DNA of 64,000 nt from Nitratireductor basaltis (GCF_000733725.1 NZ_JMQM01000001.1:1364001-1428000), one strand, 5' to 3'; shown: positions 45,081 through 53,111, counted from the stretch's first letter. Made by a program: numbers and translations. The notes: a model not told the origin generated them from the sequence alone.

Positions 45081-45208
45081 CAGATCCACCCAATGATCCA
45101 CAGGCAGACAAGGCCAATGCCCCAGAAGGGCGCGGTGATGATCAACCCAAAGAGCAACACATAGACCAGCGAAATCAGTGAGATAACCAAATCGATCGGG
45201 CTTTGCAT
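45080..45208 (-). CDS. Small membrane protein of 42 residues
   Basis: A tiny gene with AGGAGAG upstream of its ATG and coupling to the next gene. Nearly all of the product is hydrophobic, with two membrane segments (LVISLISLVYVLLFGLIITA; FWGIGLVCLWIIGWI). Function unknown. It was found from its ribosome binding site and overlap. Confidence 0.55.
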   Translation of the reverse strand: MQSPIDLVISLISLVYVLLFGLIITAPFWGIGLVCLWIIGWI

Positions 45209-45220
45209 CACTCTCTCCTG

Positions 45221-45251
45221 AAAATGGAAAGCCCCAGCGCATGGCCGGGGC
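45221..45251 (-). terminator. Possible terminator before the HNH gene cluster
   Basis: Minus strand: GCCCC and GGGGC flank an 11-nt loop, then TTTCCATTTT. It would separate the early block from the late one. Stem of only 5 bp. Confidence 0.4.
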
Positions 45252-45410
45252 GATGAAGGTCAGGACGGGCGGCGCGGATCGTGACGGGGACGGAACCTTT
45301 ACCGCCTTGTATCCCGCAGCCTGAAGGCTCGCATTAACCCGCCGTCCTGATCTGGTGAGACACCGGGATAACGCTTACCGCATGAGCCGGAGCTGCACGC
45401 GGGCCGGTGC

Positions 45411-45608
45411 CTAATACCGCTGGTTCCATAGCGCGACGGCTTCTGCCGGGTGGCGCGCCCCATTTGGGCCTTCTGCCTCACACTGATCATTGTCGCACAC
45501 GACCTGGAACGTGCTGTCCGCCTCGCTGTCAGTTTCGACATGCAGATCAGCTCCGCCGCAGAAAGGGCATGGCTTTGCGCCATCGGCTGGAAGTGTGCGT
45601 GATACCAT
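45411..45608 (-). CDS. Lar-like restriction alleviation protein
   Basis: About 65 residues from ATG 45608. Cysteines in KPCPFCGGADLHV and VVCDNDQCEAEGPNG and the final AEAVALWNQRY match the Lar family of zinc-ribbon proteins, which in Rac prophage raise host methylation and reduce type I restriction. The open frame reaches a GTG at 45695; no clear ribosome binding site decides between them. Confidence 0.72.
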   Translation of the reverse strand: MVSRTLPADGAKPCPFCGGADLHVETDSEADSTFQVVCDNDQCEAEGPNGARHPAEAVALWNQRY

Positions 45609-45771
45609 TGATCGGACCTTGTTCGGTGGGCCGGTGGCTGATTTGATTGGTGAGGAATGTCCCCGCCCGATCCTACATAATCTCTCACGTGACACGTAAG
45701 GCTTCAGAAGGGGCAGGGACCGACCTCAATCTACTTGCTTTCGCCAGATGTCTCAACACCTGAATGCGAAT

Positions 45772-45825
45772 GAGGCCAGCCATCTATACCCTGATGACTG
45801 GCCTCTGGCGCAACCCGCAAGCGGG
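45772..45825. other. Strong hairpin pair at the end of the replication operon
   Basis: GAGGCCAG-x-CATC and its complement form a ~13-bp stem at 45772-45805 (one wobble on the minus strand), followed by a CCCGC/GCGGG hairpin at 45814-45825. No T-run follows, so this could slow RNA decay or act in rho-type termination. Confidence 0.5.
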
Positions 45826-45829
45826 ATAG

Positions 45830-46558
45830 CTATGCCGCCTCCTGCTTCCGCTTCATCGCCTCCCGCTTCCTTCGCATGTAGTTGCGAAGCTCGGTGGCTG
45901 TGGCGCCGGTGGGAGCGGCTTTGATCCGACCGTCTGCCTTTTGGTCATAGACCGATATGAAGGATTTGAATGCTGCGTCTGGAGCCCAGAAATTCGGGTC
46001 TTTTCGTTCGCCCGCATCACTGTCCAGCGTAGAGGAAACATGCCCGAAATCACGGGTTTCACGCAACACCCCATAACCGCCCGTTCCGTTATGCGCTGCA
46101 CCGTCTCTGGCCAATCTTGCCGAAATAGCAGCCAAAGCGCGATTTTTCCGCCTGCTGCCAGTCTCTGGGTGGATGCGCTCGACCTTGAAACACCACTTCT
46201 TGAACGGTCTTCCACCGGCCTTCGCATGAGCCCAATTCCACAATGCCCTACGCTGTCCCTCGTTGTCGAGAAGGTCCATCGTCCAGCGGATGCATTTTTC
46301 CCAGTTCTCGATGTCTGCGCGCGTCGGCAGTTCGGAAAGCTTGTCGAACCAGCCCCAGCGCCATTCCTTGTGCAGAGGATCGTCGCCAGGCTCAAGATGA
46401 TCGCCGTGCTGCTTCCCCCATCCTTGGATGTCTGCACTTGTGTGGATGTATGAGATCACGCAGCCGCTGAAGCCTTTCGGCTTGGTGCCGGTGCGGGGCA
46501 TCTTCCGTTCCGTCTCGGCTGCCCGGATGAACAGCTCTGCAATTTCGCCATCTGTCAT
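45830..46558 (-). CDS. Conserved phage protein, DUF6362-like
   Basis: A 242-residue protein, last gene of the replication string. The middle part (RRALWNWAHAKAGGRPFKKWCFKVERIHPETGSRRKNRALAAIS) resembles DUF6362 proteins of alphaproteobacterial phages and the C-terminus is basic. No catalytic motif seen. It overlaps the gene before it (ATGA). Confidence 0.6.
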   Translation of the reverse strand: MTDGEIAELFIRAAETERKMPRTGTKPKGFSGCVISYIHTSADIQGWGKQHGDHLEPGDDPLHKEWRWGWFDKLSELPTRADIENWEKCIRWTMDLLDNEGQRRALWNWAHAKAGGRPFKKWCFKVERIHPETGSRRKNRALAAISARLARDGAAHNGTGGYGVLRETRDFGHVSSTLDSDAGERKDPNFWAPDAAFKSFISVYDQKADGRIKAAPTGATATELRNYMRRKREAMKRKQEAA

Positions 46559-47010
46559 CCCGTTTCCCTCATGTCATCGAACAGATCAGGTTCAAGCGCC
46601 TTCTCTCCCAACTTGCGATATATACGCTCATTCACCATGCCAGCCAAAGAGTGTGGCAGCTTGACATGGCCGCGCAGGGATCGGGCATTGTGGAAGGCCA
46701 TTTCGCCAAGTGGCATTTCATCGAAGACCGCAAGCCAGTCGCTCATCTGGTTCTCGATCAGGTTCGGATAGGCGCGGATCAGGTGAGAGACGCACCAGAG
46801 CGTGTCGCGATCGATGAAGGCATGATTGTTTGATGTTTCCGCCAAGGTGGTGAGCACGAGGCGCAAATGCCCTTCCCCATGTCGCGCTGCGATCTTAGTC
46901 ATGGCACCAACGGCCCGCGTCTCACCGACGCCCGGATAACGATTGGCCGGGATGATCGAAACACCGTATTCGTCGCAAATCTTCGCGATATGAGGTGGGG
47001 CGATGGTCAT
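46555..47010 (-). CDS. Phage protein of unknown function
   Basis: A 151-residue soluble protein (VSIIPANRYPGVGETRAVGAMTKIAARHGEGHLRLVL...) coupled by ATGA overlaps to both neighbours in the replication operon. Similar proteins are common next to DnaB-type genes in rhizobial prophages. No motif assigned. Confidence 0.6.
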   Translation of the reverse strand: MTIAPPHIAKICDEYGVSIIPANRYPGVGETRAVGAMTKIAARHGEGHLRLVLTTLAETSNNHAFIDRDTLWCVSHLIRAYPNLIENQMSDWLAVFDEMPLGEMAFHNARSLRGHVKLPHSLAGMVNERIYRKLGEKALEPDLFDDMRETG

Positions 47011-47333
47011 GCGCGCTTCCTCACTGTCTCGACCCTCGTCAACCGGCTCGATCCCTTCTGTCTGACCAGTGTCGGCTTGGTGAGGCCCGGGAACAGTGCT
47101 TCTGCAGCCGAGAGACGCGCGTTGATGGTTTCGCCGTCCCTGCGCAGATCGCCGTTGAAGTAGGCCAGCAGGTGTTTGGTGCAGGCCTTCTGTGCCTCAA
47201 GCTCGGTCGAATAGATCACCGGCTTCTCGCCTTTGCCCATGATCGGCTTAGGGCGTGCATCCCGTGCCAGCCGTATCATGGCCCAGAAGCCGCCACCAGG
47301 CAGAGGGCAGGGATAGGCTGCGAAGCAGTTCAT
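47007..47333 (-). CDS. Phage protein of unknown function
   Basis: A 108-residue basic protein, coupled to genes on each side by ATGA overlaps. The segment VIYSTELEAQKACTKHLLAYFNG looks helical. No family recognised. Confidence 0.55.
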   Translation of the reverse strand: MNCFAAYPCPLPGGGFWAMIRLARDARPKPIMGKGEKPVIYSTELEAQKACTKHLLAYFNGDLRRDGETINARLSAAEALFPGLTKPTLVRQKGSSRLTRVETVRKRA

Positions 47334-47542
47334 TCAACTGGCCTCCAGCAAATGGTTTCCACACATTCATTGGCTGACCACATGAACCCGCCGATGCAGA
47401 CAAGGAACATGGCCGCAATCATCGCCAGCGGTATGATGTTTTCCATCCGCCAACCGGTGAGGTCCGCATCATTGATGGCGCGATCAAGAGAAAGCAGAAG
47501 AAAGAGCGCACATCCTCCTGTCATTGCAGCTATCCAGAGCAT
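47330..47542 (-). CDS. Small two-helix membrane protein
   Basis: A 70-residue protein starting at ATG 47542, which overlaps the stop of the DnaA-like gene (TGATG). Two hydrophobic segments (MLWIAAMTGGCALFLLLSL; MENIIPLAMIAAMFLVCIGG). A 58-codon upstream extension of the frame runs antiparallel through the DnaA-like gene and is rejected. Function unknown. Confidence 0.55.
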   Translation of the reverse strand: MLWIAAMTGGCALFLLLSLDRAINDADLTGWRMENIIPLAMIAAMFLVCIGGFMWSANECVETICWRPVE

Positions 47543-48060
47543 CACTTTTCTCCTTTCCTGATCGCATGCAGCACTGTGGTGTGATCGCGGTTGAACGCCC
47601 TGCCGATCTGCACATATGAGAGATCGGGCCGCGTCTGATGAACCTCGCGTATAGCCTTCTGCCTCACCGCAACGAGCTTCCTGCACCGTGACCGGCCTAC
47701 CAGATCGCCGATGCAAAGCCCGTGCTCTTCTGCCACGCGCTGAATGATGTTCTTTACCGGCTCAAACATGTTGCCCTCGGCAAGCTCGCGCCTGATGAAT
47801 GCACGCCGCGAACGGATCTGGTTCTTTGAGAGGTCTTTGAGCGAACCGCCCTCTTCCTCCACGCGGGCTTTGAGGATGCGCGATATCTGGGCTGCCTCTT
47901 CCGCCACTCTGCGCTCCATCTCGAACTTGCGAGCGGTTTCAGCCAGTTTCCGGCGCTCAGCCAATGCACGTTCCTGCTCCAAGCGCTTGCGGTTCTCTTC
48001 CGCCTCACGCTTCCGCCAGACCTTGCGCACATATGAGGGATTGTACATCTGAAGGCTCAA
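47542..48060 (-). CDS. DnaA domain IV-like replication protein with coiled-coil N-terminus
   Basis: About 172 residues. Residues ~100-170 match the DNA-binding domain of DnaA, with its signature RAFNRDHTTVLHAIRK and the VAVRQKAIREVHQTRPDLSYVQIG helix-turn-helix. Residues ~10-75 form a charged coiled coil (KREAEENRKRLEQERALAERRKL). AAA+ ATPase domain is absent. Next to a DnaB helicase gene this may mark the phage origin and load helicase. Start TTG 48060 (GGAGAG upstream) or ATG 48048. Confidence 0.75.
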   Translation of the reverse strand: MSLQMYNPSYVRKVWRKREAEENRKRLEQERALAERRKLAETARKFEMERRVAEEAAQISRILKARVEEEGGSLKDLSKNQIRSRRAFIRRELAEGNMFEPVKNIIQRVAEEHGLCIGDLVGRSRCRKLVAVRQKAIREVHQTRPDLSYVQIGRAFNRDHTTVLHAIRKGEK

Positions 48061-49499
48061 AGCATGCTCTCCATGGCTGGCTGTTGTTCTTCGTTCTCGC
48101 TGCGGTATCGGGTGAAGCGCGCCTCGAAGATCAGGTTCTCCTTGATGCCGGGATTGCCGAACCGGACCTTGATGGCGCCGATCTGAGCGATGTCCTGCTC
48201 GCCGTCTATGACCGCCTGCGGAAAGACCTTGCGGATGCGCTTCCAGTCGCTATCCGAGGCAGCCACGGCCTTTCGTTCCTCGAAGAACTTCATATAGCGA
48301 TAGACATAGAAGATCGCGTCATAGGCCTGCTTGGCTGGATCGCCACCGAACAGATCGGCTGAGATCGGGCGGGGATTGTCGCGCTTCATGCCGTAGCTGT
48401 TGCGCTGGTTCAGGATCAGCCAGGCCGCGCCGGTCTGCTCTGCACCGGCTTTGAATATCTTGTTGATGTCCTTGGCCTTGGTGCCTTCATCCGCCCTGCG
48501 GTCTTCCGGCTTCACCGATCCGATGTGATCGACCACCACCAGAGGCACCTTGCCGTTGCCGTGGCGCTTCAGGAAGGAGCGGGCGAAGGAGACAAGCTGC
48601 CCAGCGCTATGATCGACGCATTTGACCACCTCGAAAGGCTGCTCATCGATCCACTGAGCGAAGCGGGTGAGTTTATCCATCTCCTGTTCGCTCAGATCGC
48701 CTGCACGCTGCCGTCTGGCCTCAATGGAGTGCTCCTGTGCGGCCATCTGCCGGATGCACTGTTCCGCCGTCTGGTCATAGCTGAGGAAGATCACTGGATG
48801 CCCCTTTCTCAGCGCATGGGTGATCATCTGGAGCATCAGGCTGGTCTTGCCCTCACCGGAGCTGGAAAGCAGGCCATAGAGGTTCCCTGCCTCAAGACAT
48901 GGCTCGGAGATCACCTTCTCGATCTCCGGCAGGCAGAGCGGCACGCCATTGACTTTCCGGTTCTGCATGGCTTGCGTGATGGCGTCGATATACTGCCGGC
49001 CATGGGCTGCCTTGCCCGATGCGCCGACACGTTCCGCCCTCAGCTTTGCAAGCCTGTCTTCGAGAAGCGCCGCCTCTGCCAGAGGGTCGGTATCCGGCCC
49101 GCGCTCGAAGAGTGCATCGACAAGATCGGTGCATGTGCTGATCACCTCCCGGGACAGCCAAGCCTCATAGATGCCGATGGCGTAATCGCGGGCCAAAACT
49201 GGCGAAACCGCCTCTGTGGCGAGGCGGATGATGTATTCCTTGACCTTCAGGTCTGTCGTGACCTCGGCCTCGACATTGAGGAAGTCCTTCAGCGTGATCG
49301 GATTGGCTGCCCTGCCCAGCGAGATCAGCTTTCCGCAGGCGGTGAAGATTTCCCGATGCAGAGGCTCAAAGAAGTGCTCGGCACTGACGATCCTGCCCAC
49401 CAGATCGAAACACTGGTTGTTGACGAGGATCGCGCCCAGAAGCGCCTGCTCGGCTTCCTGATTGTTCGGCAGTTCGCGGATCGGTGTTTGCGCGTTCAT
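48057..49499 (-). CDS. Replicative DNA helicase, DnaB-like
   Basis: A 480-residue hexameric helicase. The N-terminal DnaB domain (NNQEAEQALLGAILVNNQCFDLV) is complete; the RecA-like domain has Walker A LLSSSGEGKTSLML (~residues 210-223), Walker B VPLVVVDHIG and the ILNQRNSYG segment. It would unwind phage DNA at the fork. Overlaps genes on either side. Confidence 0.92.
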   Translation of the reverse strand: MNAQTPIRELPNNQEAEQALLGAILVNNQCFDLVGRIVSAEHFFEPLHREIFTACGKLISLGRAANPITLKDFLNVEAEVTTDLKVKEYIIRLATEAVSPVLARDYAIGIYEAWLSREVISTCTDLVDALFERGPDTDPLAEAALLEDRLAKLRAERVGASGKAAHGRQYIDAITQAMQNRKVNGVPLCLPEIEKVISEPCLEAGNLYGLLSSSGEGKTSLMLQMITHALRKGHPVIFLSYDQTAEQCIRQMAAQEHSIEARRQRAGDLSEQEMDKLTRFAQWIDEQPFEVVKCVDHSAGQLVSFARSFLKRHGNGKVPLVVVDHIGSVKPEDRRADEGTKAKDINKIFKAGAEQTGAAWLILNQRNSYGMKRDNPRPISADLFGGDPAKQAYDAIFYVYRYMKFFEERKAVAASDSDWKRIRKVFPQAVIDGEQDIAQIGAIKVRFGNPGIKENLIFEARFTRYRSENEEQQPAMESML

Positions 49500-50101
49500 G
49501 CCGCCTGCCTCTGCATTTGGAGCATCTTGAACTCTTGGCTCGATGCACCTGCGAACGCGATCCAGCAGGCCTCTGCCATGTCATCGTTGGTGACTGTGAT
49601 GCGGACCTGCCCACACTTCTGACGGGCGTGCTTCTTCCACTCAGCGCGGCCCCAGCCTTTGTTTCGGCCAAAACCGTAGGAAAGCTTGCGCCATGTTTCG
49701 TCTGTCATGGTGATGAACGGCACCTTGTAAGCCCCAAGGACCGCAGCGCATGTGGCTGCCATCTGATTGGTCGAGAGGGTCGCCTGAAGGCCTCCCATGG
49801 CCGCACCAGCCGCTTCGCTCTCCTGCTCGACACCCATGCCAGCCAGAAGCCCCTCCGGCCCCCTGTTCTTGCCTGCGCTGAATGGACGCCGCGGTGCCTG
49901 CTCGATTACCGCGAAATCGGGTTTCCCCTGCGCCTTGATCAGTTCCACAAGCTTGGGTGCCAGTTGGCCCGCATTGAGCTCGAACTTGCCTCTGACGCCC
50001 TTCACCTTCAGAACGCCGCACAGCATGGCTGAGATGGGCAGTTGATCGTCGTATATCGCCCAACCGCAACTCTGCGACGGGTCGAGGCCCATGATCTTCA
50101 T
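49496..50101 (-). CDS. RuvC-like Holliday junction resolvase
   Basis: A 201-residue RNase H-fold nuclease. Acidic residues in MGLDPSQSCGWA (Asp), FAVIEQAPRRP (Glu) and TVTNDDMAEACWIA (Asp) match the RuvC catalytic set. Phage versions resolve branched DNA before packaging. It is coupled to the helicase gene. Confidence 0.85.
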   Translation of the reverse strand: MKIMGLDPSQSCGWAIYDDQLPISAMLCGVLKVKGVRGKFELNAGQLAPKLVELIKAQGKPDFAVIEQAPRRPFSAGKNRGPEGLLAGMGVEQESEAAGAAMGGLQATLSTNQMAATCAAVLGAYKVPFITMTDETWRKLSYGFGRNKGWGRAEWKKHARQKCGQVRITVTNDDMAEACWIAFAGASSQEFKMLQMQRQAA

Positions 50102-50673
50102 CAGGCTGCCTCCCCGAATTTTCCGGCCTCATCGCCCCAGACTTCCCAGCCAGCGCGATCTGTGCGGCTGAAGAGTTCAAGACGGCGGGCATTGGGAATC
50201 AGCTTCTCAGCGGCGGCATAAGCCTCTTCAGGCTTGCGGGAATGCTCCCTCACCTGCCCCATGATCAGCGAGCGGACGGACTTGGTGGTTCTCGGCTCGC
50301 CTCTGGTGCCGATGAGAATCGGCTCATGTGCGCTGCGGAAGATGTATCCAGTGCCGAATGCCAGTTTGCCGTTGACGGTGGTCTTGCCCCAGGCACCAGC
50401 GGTCTTGAAGGTGAATCCCCATGCGGCCATGACCTCGAAGGCCTGCGGAAGCATCGGGTTAGTTGCCCAAAGCCACAGAAGGCAGTCAGGAGCAGCAAGA
50501 TCGAGAACCGGCAGCGCCTTGATCTCGTCAAGCGTCTGGCACTTGTAGTGCGACTGTGCGGATTTGCCTTCGCCCTTGTCGGAGCGCAGCTCAAAGGCCC
50601 ATGGCGGGTCTGCCATGATCAGGTCGAATGAGTGCGGGTTCAGATCCCCGAATGGCCAATCGAAGAGATGCAT
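50101..50673 (-). CDS. MT-A70 family adenine methyltransferase
   Basis: A 190-residue methyltransferase from ATG 50673, preceded by GGGAGG. The catalytic motif DPPW is in LIMADPPWAFE, followed by WATNPMLPQAFEVMAAWGFTF and the late REHSRKPEEAY as in phage MT-A70 N6-adenine enzymes. It likely methylates phage DNA against host restriction. A longer frame to 50820 is rejected as it overlaps the C5 enzyme gene. Confidence 0.85.
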   Translation of the reverse strand: MHLFDWPFGDLNPHSFDLIMADPPWAFELRSDKGEGKSAQSHYKCQTLDEIKALPVLDLAAPDCLLWLWATNPMLPQAFEVMAAWGFTFKTAGAWGKTTVNGKLAFGTGYIFRSAHEPILIGTRGEPRTTKSVRSLIMGQVREHSRKPEEAYAAAEKLIPNARRLELFSRTDRAGWEVWGDEAGKFGEAA

Positions 50674-50684
50674 CACGCGCCTCC

Positions 50685-50765
50685 CTACCAAGCCCAGGCC
50701 ATGAGGCCGATGCCGATAAGAGCCATGAACCAGATCACAGCCATGAAGCGTTGGTTCTCGCTCAC
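50685..50765 (-). CDS. Micro membrane protein of 26 residues
   Basis: A GTG start overlaps the stop of the C5 methyltransferase gene (GTGA) and the gene ends 11 nt before the MT-A70 start. The product is one membrane helix (FMAVIWFMALIGIGLMAWAW). Translation is inferred from coupling only. Confidence 0.4.
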   Translation of the reverse strand: MSENQRFMAVIWFMALIGIGLMAWAW

Positions 50766-52525
50766 TCCGCAGCCTCCAGAAAATCACTGGAAAGGGTCGC
50801 AGCTTGGCGAGGCGCAGCATCGGCCATGATAGCGCCTACGCAGGCCTTCATCTTGGCGACGGAGACTGCATTGCCGATCTGCTTGATCTTCTCGGTTTTG
50901 GTGCCGGCGAACTCATACTGCTGGTCCGCGGTATTGAACCCCATCGCTGACGCCAGCTCGTGCGGCTCCAGCATCCGGAAGAGGATGTCGTACCCATCGA
51001 ATGCCTCAGCTAGTGCAAATTCGCCCCCTTTGGCTGTCGTGATGGTGGGGATCGGCTCATCGACGGAACGGCTTCCATTCCCGCTTTGGCTATGCGTGAC
51101 CGGAACGACGACACCGAACCGATCTTTGGTCGTGACTGTTGGGAGCGGTTCATCCTCACTGGTGCAGCTGGAGTTAGCACCGTAGTAGGCTGAGATCAGC
51201 GCATGTGCCCCGCCAGCGCCGCCAGTTGTGGATGTGGGGAGAGGTTTAGAAACCGCTCGCGGCGAACCGCCAGATGCTTGCGACAACACGAACGGCTCAA
51301 CGACTGCATATGAGCTGCCATCACCATGCACGGTGCCCAACGGGTCTTCGATGTCGTGTGCGCGTCGAGTGTATGGATCTTTGTCGCGGGCATCCGTTCC
51401 ATGCGCGACTGTGACCAGCATTGGTCTTGCGCAGCCAGGACGGGATTCGGTACCGGCACCACCGGTGGTGATGGTTGGCAAAGGATCGCTTGCCGAGCGC
51501 GCGGCTCCGCTGTTGTGTTGTGAAAGAACCATGGGCTCCGCCAGCCAAACACCGCCCTTGGTATCGAGTGTCGGGACAGGCTCGGTCGAGACAGCCTTCG
51601 CCTGATTTCCCTTTCGCCCATTCATGATTACGGGCTCCGCAAGCGCGATATGTTGGCCGTTGGCCGCAATCGTAGGCAGTGGAGCATCAATCCCCTGCGC
51701 GGCCATATGATTGCGAAGCACAACGATGAATGGCTCAGGCCACTTGTGCTTCACCGCCCCTGCATGGATGCGCATGAGCGTCTTGGGAGCGAGAGCTTTC
51801 TTTCTGTTGAAAATCGACTTGCCCTTGATCGACCAGTCAATGATTTCTCGAGCTGGGCGCCATGGCTTTGCGTCAGAAAACAGCTCGCCTTTCACCTCAG
51901 AACGCTTGCGATGCGTCGGCATCGGCCAATGGACCTTTCGTCCGTCCGAGCGCGCCATCAGGATGAAACGCTGGCGAGTAGTGGCATCACCATAGTCAGC
52001 GGCGTTCAGCTTTCGCCATTCCGGATCGAAGCCAAGTCGCTTCAGCGTCTCAATCCACGCATGGAAATATTCGCCCTTGCGGCTCTTGATCGGCCTGCCT
52101 GTGCGGCGATCCACCGGCCCCCAGCTTGTGAACTCCCAGACATTTTCAATAATGATCCGCTTCACGCGGAGCTCGGTGAGCCAGGTAATGATGTGCCAAG
52201 GATCGGAACGCTGCTGGTCGCTGGTCGGCTTACCCCCGCGTGCAACACTGTGATGCGTGCAAGTGGGTGATGCCATCAGCAGATCGAGATACCCTTCCGG
52301 CACTAAAAGGTGTGGGCGGACGGTCGCAATATCCTGCACATAATGGCGTGCTTCTGGATGATTGCGTTGATGCGTGTCGATTGCTGTCGGCCAATGATTG
52401 ACGCAGACCAGTTCCATATCGAGGCCGATTTCGTCTAGAGCGCGTGCGGCTCCGGTTGATGAGCCACCGGCACCACAAAGCAGGTCGGCAACGAGCATCT
52501 TTTTCGGTTTTCTGATTATCTGCAT
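50762..52525 (-). CDS. DNA (cytosine-5) methyltransferase with repeated recognition region
   Basis: A 587-residue C5 enzyme. Motif I is LLCGAGGSSTGA, motif IV MASPTCTHHS (PTC in place of the usual PPC, catalytic Cys kept), motif VI IIIENVWEF, motif VIII TTRQRFILMARS and motif X GNAVSVAKM. Between VIII and X lie ~7 degenerate modules of 30-45 residues, each marked by a DEPLPTITT-like core (residues ~280-500). This enlarged region may recognise several DNA sequences. Likely protection from host restriction. Confidence 0.88.
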   Translation of the reverse strand: MQIIRKPKKMLVADLLCGAGGSSTGAARALDEIGLDMELVCVNHWPTAIDTHQRNHPEARHYVQDIATVRPHLLVPEGYLDLLMASPTCTHHSVARGGKPTSDQQRSDPWHIITWLTELRVKRIIIENVWEFTSWGPVDRRTGRPIKSRKGEYFHAWIETLKRLGFDPEWRKLNAADYGDATTRQRFILMARSDGRKVHWPMPTHRKRSEVKGELFSDAKPWRPAREIIDWSIKGKSIFNRKKALAPKTLMRIHAGAVKHKWPEPFIVVLRNHMAAQGIDAPLPTIAANGQHIALAEPVIMNGRKGNQAKAVSTEPVPTLDTKGGVWLAEPMVLSQHNSGAARSASDPLPTITTGGAGTESRPGCARPMLVTVAHGTDARDKDPYTRRAHDIEDPLGTVHGDGSSYAVVEPFVLSQASGGSPRAVSKPLPTSTTGGAGGAHALISAYYGANSSCTSEDEPLPTVTTKDRFGVVVPVTHSQSGNGSRSVDEPIPTITTAKGGEFALAEAFDGYDILFRMLEPHELASAMGFNTADQQYEFAGTKTEKIKQIGNAVSVAKMKACVGAIMADAAPRQAATLSSDFLEAAE

Positions 52526-52546
52526 CCCATCCTCGAATTAAGGGGA

Positions 52547-52567
52547 TGCGCCGATAGCCCCGGCGCA
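52547..52567. promoter_or_regulatory. Inverted repeat before the C5 methyltransferase gene
   Basis: TGCGCCG and CGGCGCA, a perfect 7-bp repeat around a 7-nt centre, lies ~22 nt before the start codon and includes the region after the previous gene. Could be an operator or RNA hairpin. Confidence 0.4.
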
Positions 52568-52580
52568 AGGCACGCGCGGG

Positions 52581-53090
52581 TTACTCGGCTGCTTCTGCTG
52601 TCTCGTCAGGAAACGGTTCATCCTGCTCCAGCGCGCTCGACAGATCGGCATTGGCGAAGGCGTTGCCCTCTGCCTCGCCTTTCAGCCATGCCTGCCCTGC
52701 TGCGCTTGTGGCGTCATAGGGATTGGCACCCTGCCCCTTGCGAAGCTTTCCGGCCGCAAGACCTTCCTCATAGGCGCGCTCTTCGAGAGGCGTCCGGTCT
52801 TCCTCGAACATGTCGAACTGGCGAGCGAGCCCGTGACCGAACATCTTTGCGATGCGGATGCGGCGCTGCATCGTGGCGATCACGTCGCCTGCATCCTTCT
52901 CTTCCAGCTCCATCGCGAACTTGATGTCAGCCTTGGTGAAGCCGTGGACCTTCAGGCGCTTGTAGGCCTCGTTGATCTCACCCATTTCCTCACCGATGGC
53001 GGACTTGCGCTCCTTGATCTCTCGGAACACGCTCAGGAAGGTCTGCTCTGCCAGCGCTTCCTTGTCGCTGTTGTGGCCGATGGCGGTCAT
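52581..53090 (-). CDS. Two-domain phage protein with Rmf/CrpP-like C-terminus
   Basis: A 169-residue protein. Residues ~15-95 are helical, with a coiled-coil start (REIKERKSAIGEEMGEINEAYKRLKVHGFTKADIK) that recalls GapR-type nucleoid proteins. Residues ~105-143 (ERAYEEGLAAGKLRKGQ ... AGQAWLKGEAEGN) match ribosome modulation factor / CrpP small domains. The acidic tail is disordered. It may act on DNA or ribosomes of the host; not demonstrated. Confidence 0.65.
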   Translation of the reverse strand: MTAIGHNSDKEALAEQTFLSVFREIKERKSAIGEEMGEINEAYKRLKVHGFTKADIKFAMELEEKDAGDVIATMQRRIRIAKMFGHGLARQFDMFEEDRTPLEERAYEEGLAAGKLRKGQGANPYDATSAAGQAWLKGEAEGNAFANADLSSALEQDEPFPDETAEAAE

Positions 53091-53111
53091 GCTCGCTCCT
53101 TTCGGGATTTC

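Noticed and set aside
45299-45688. 129-codon minus-strand frame overlapping the Lar-like gene
   Set aside because: Protein is Arg/Ser-rich and low in sense; the Lar-like frame has a recognised cysteine pattern.
47543-47716. N-terminal extension of the two-helix membrane protein
   Set aside because: It lies inside the DnaA-like gene in another frame; the TGATG start at 47542 explains the gene better.
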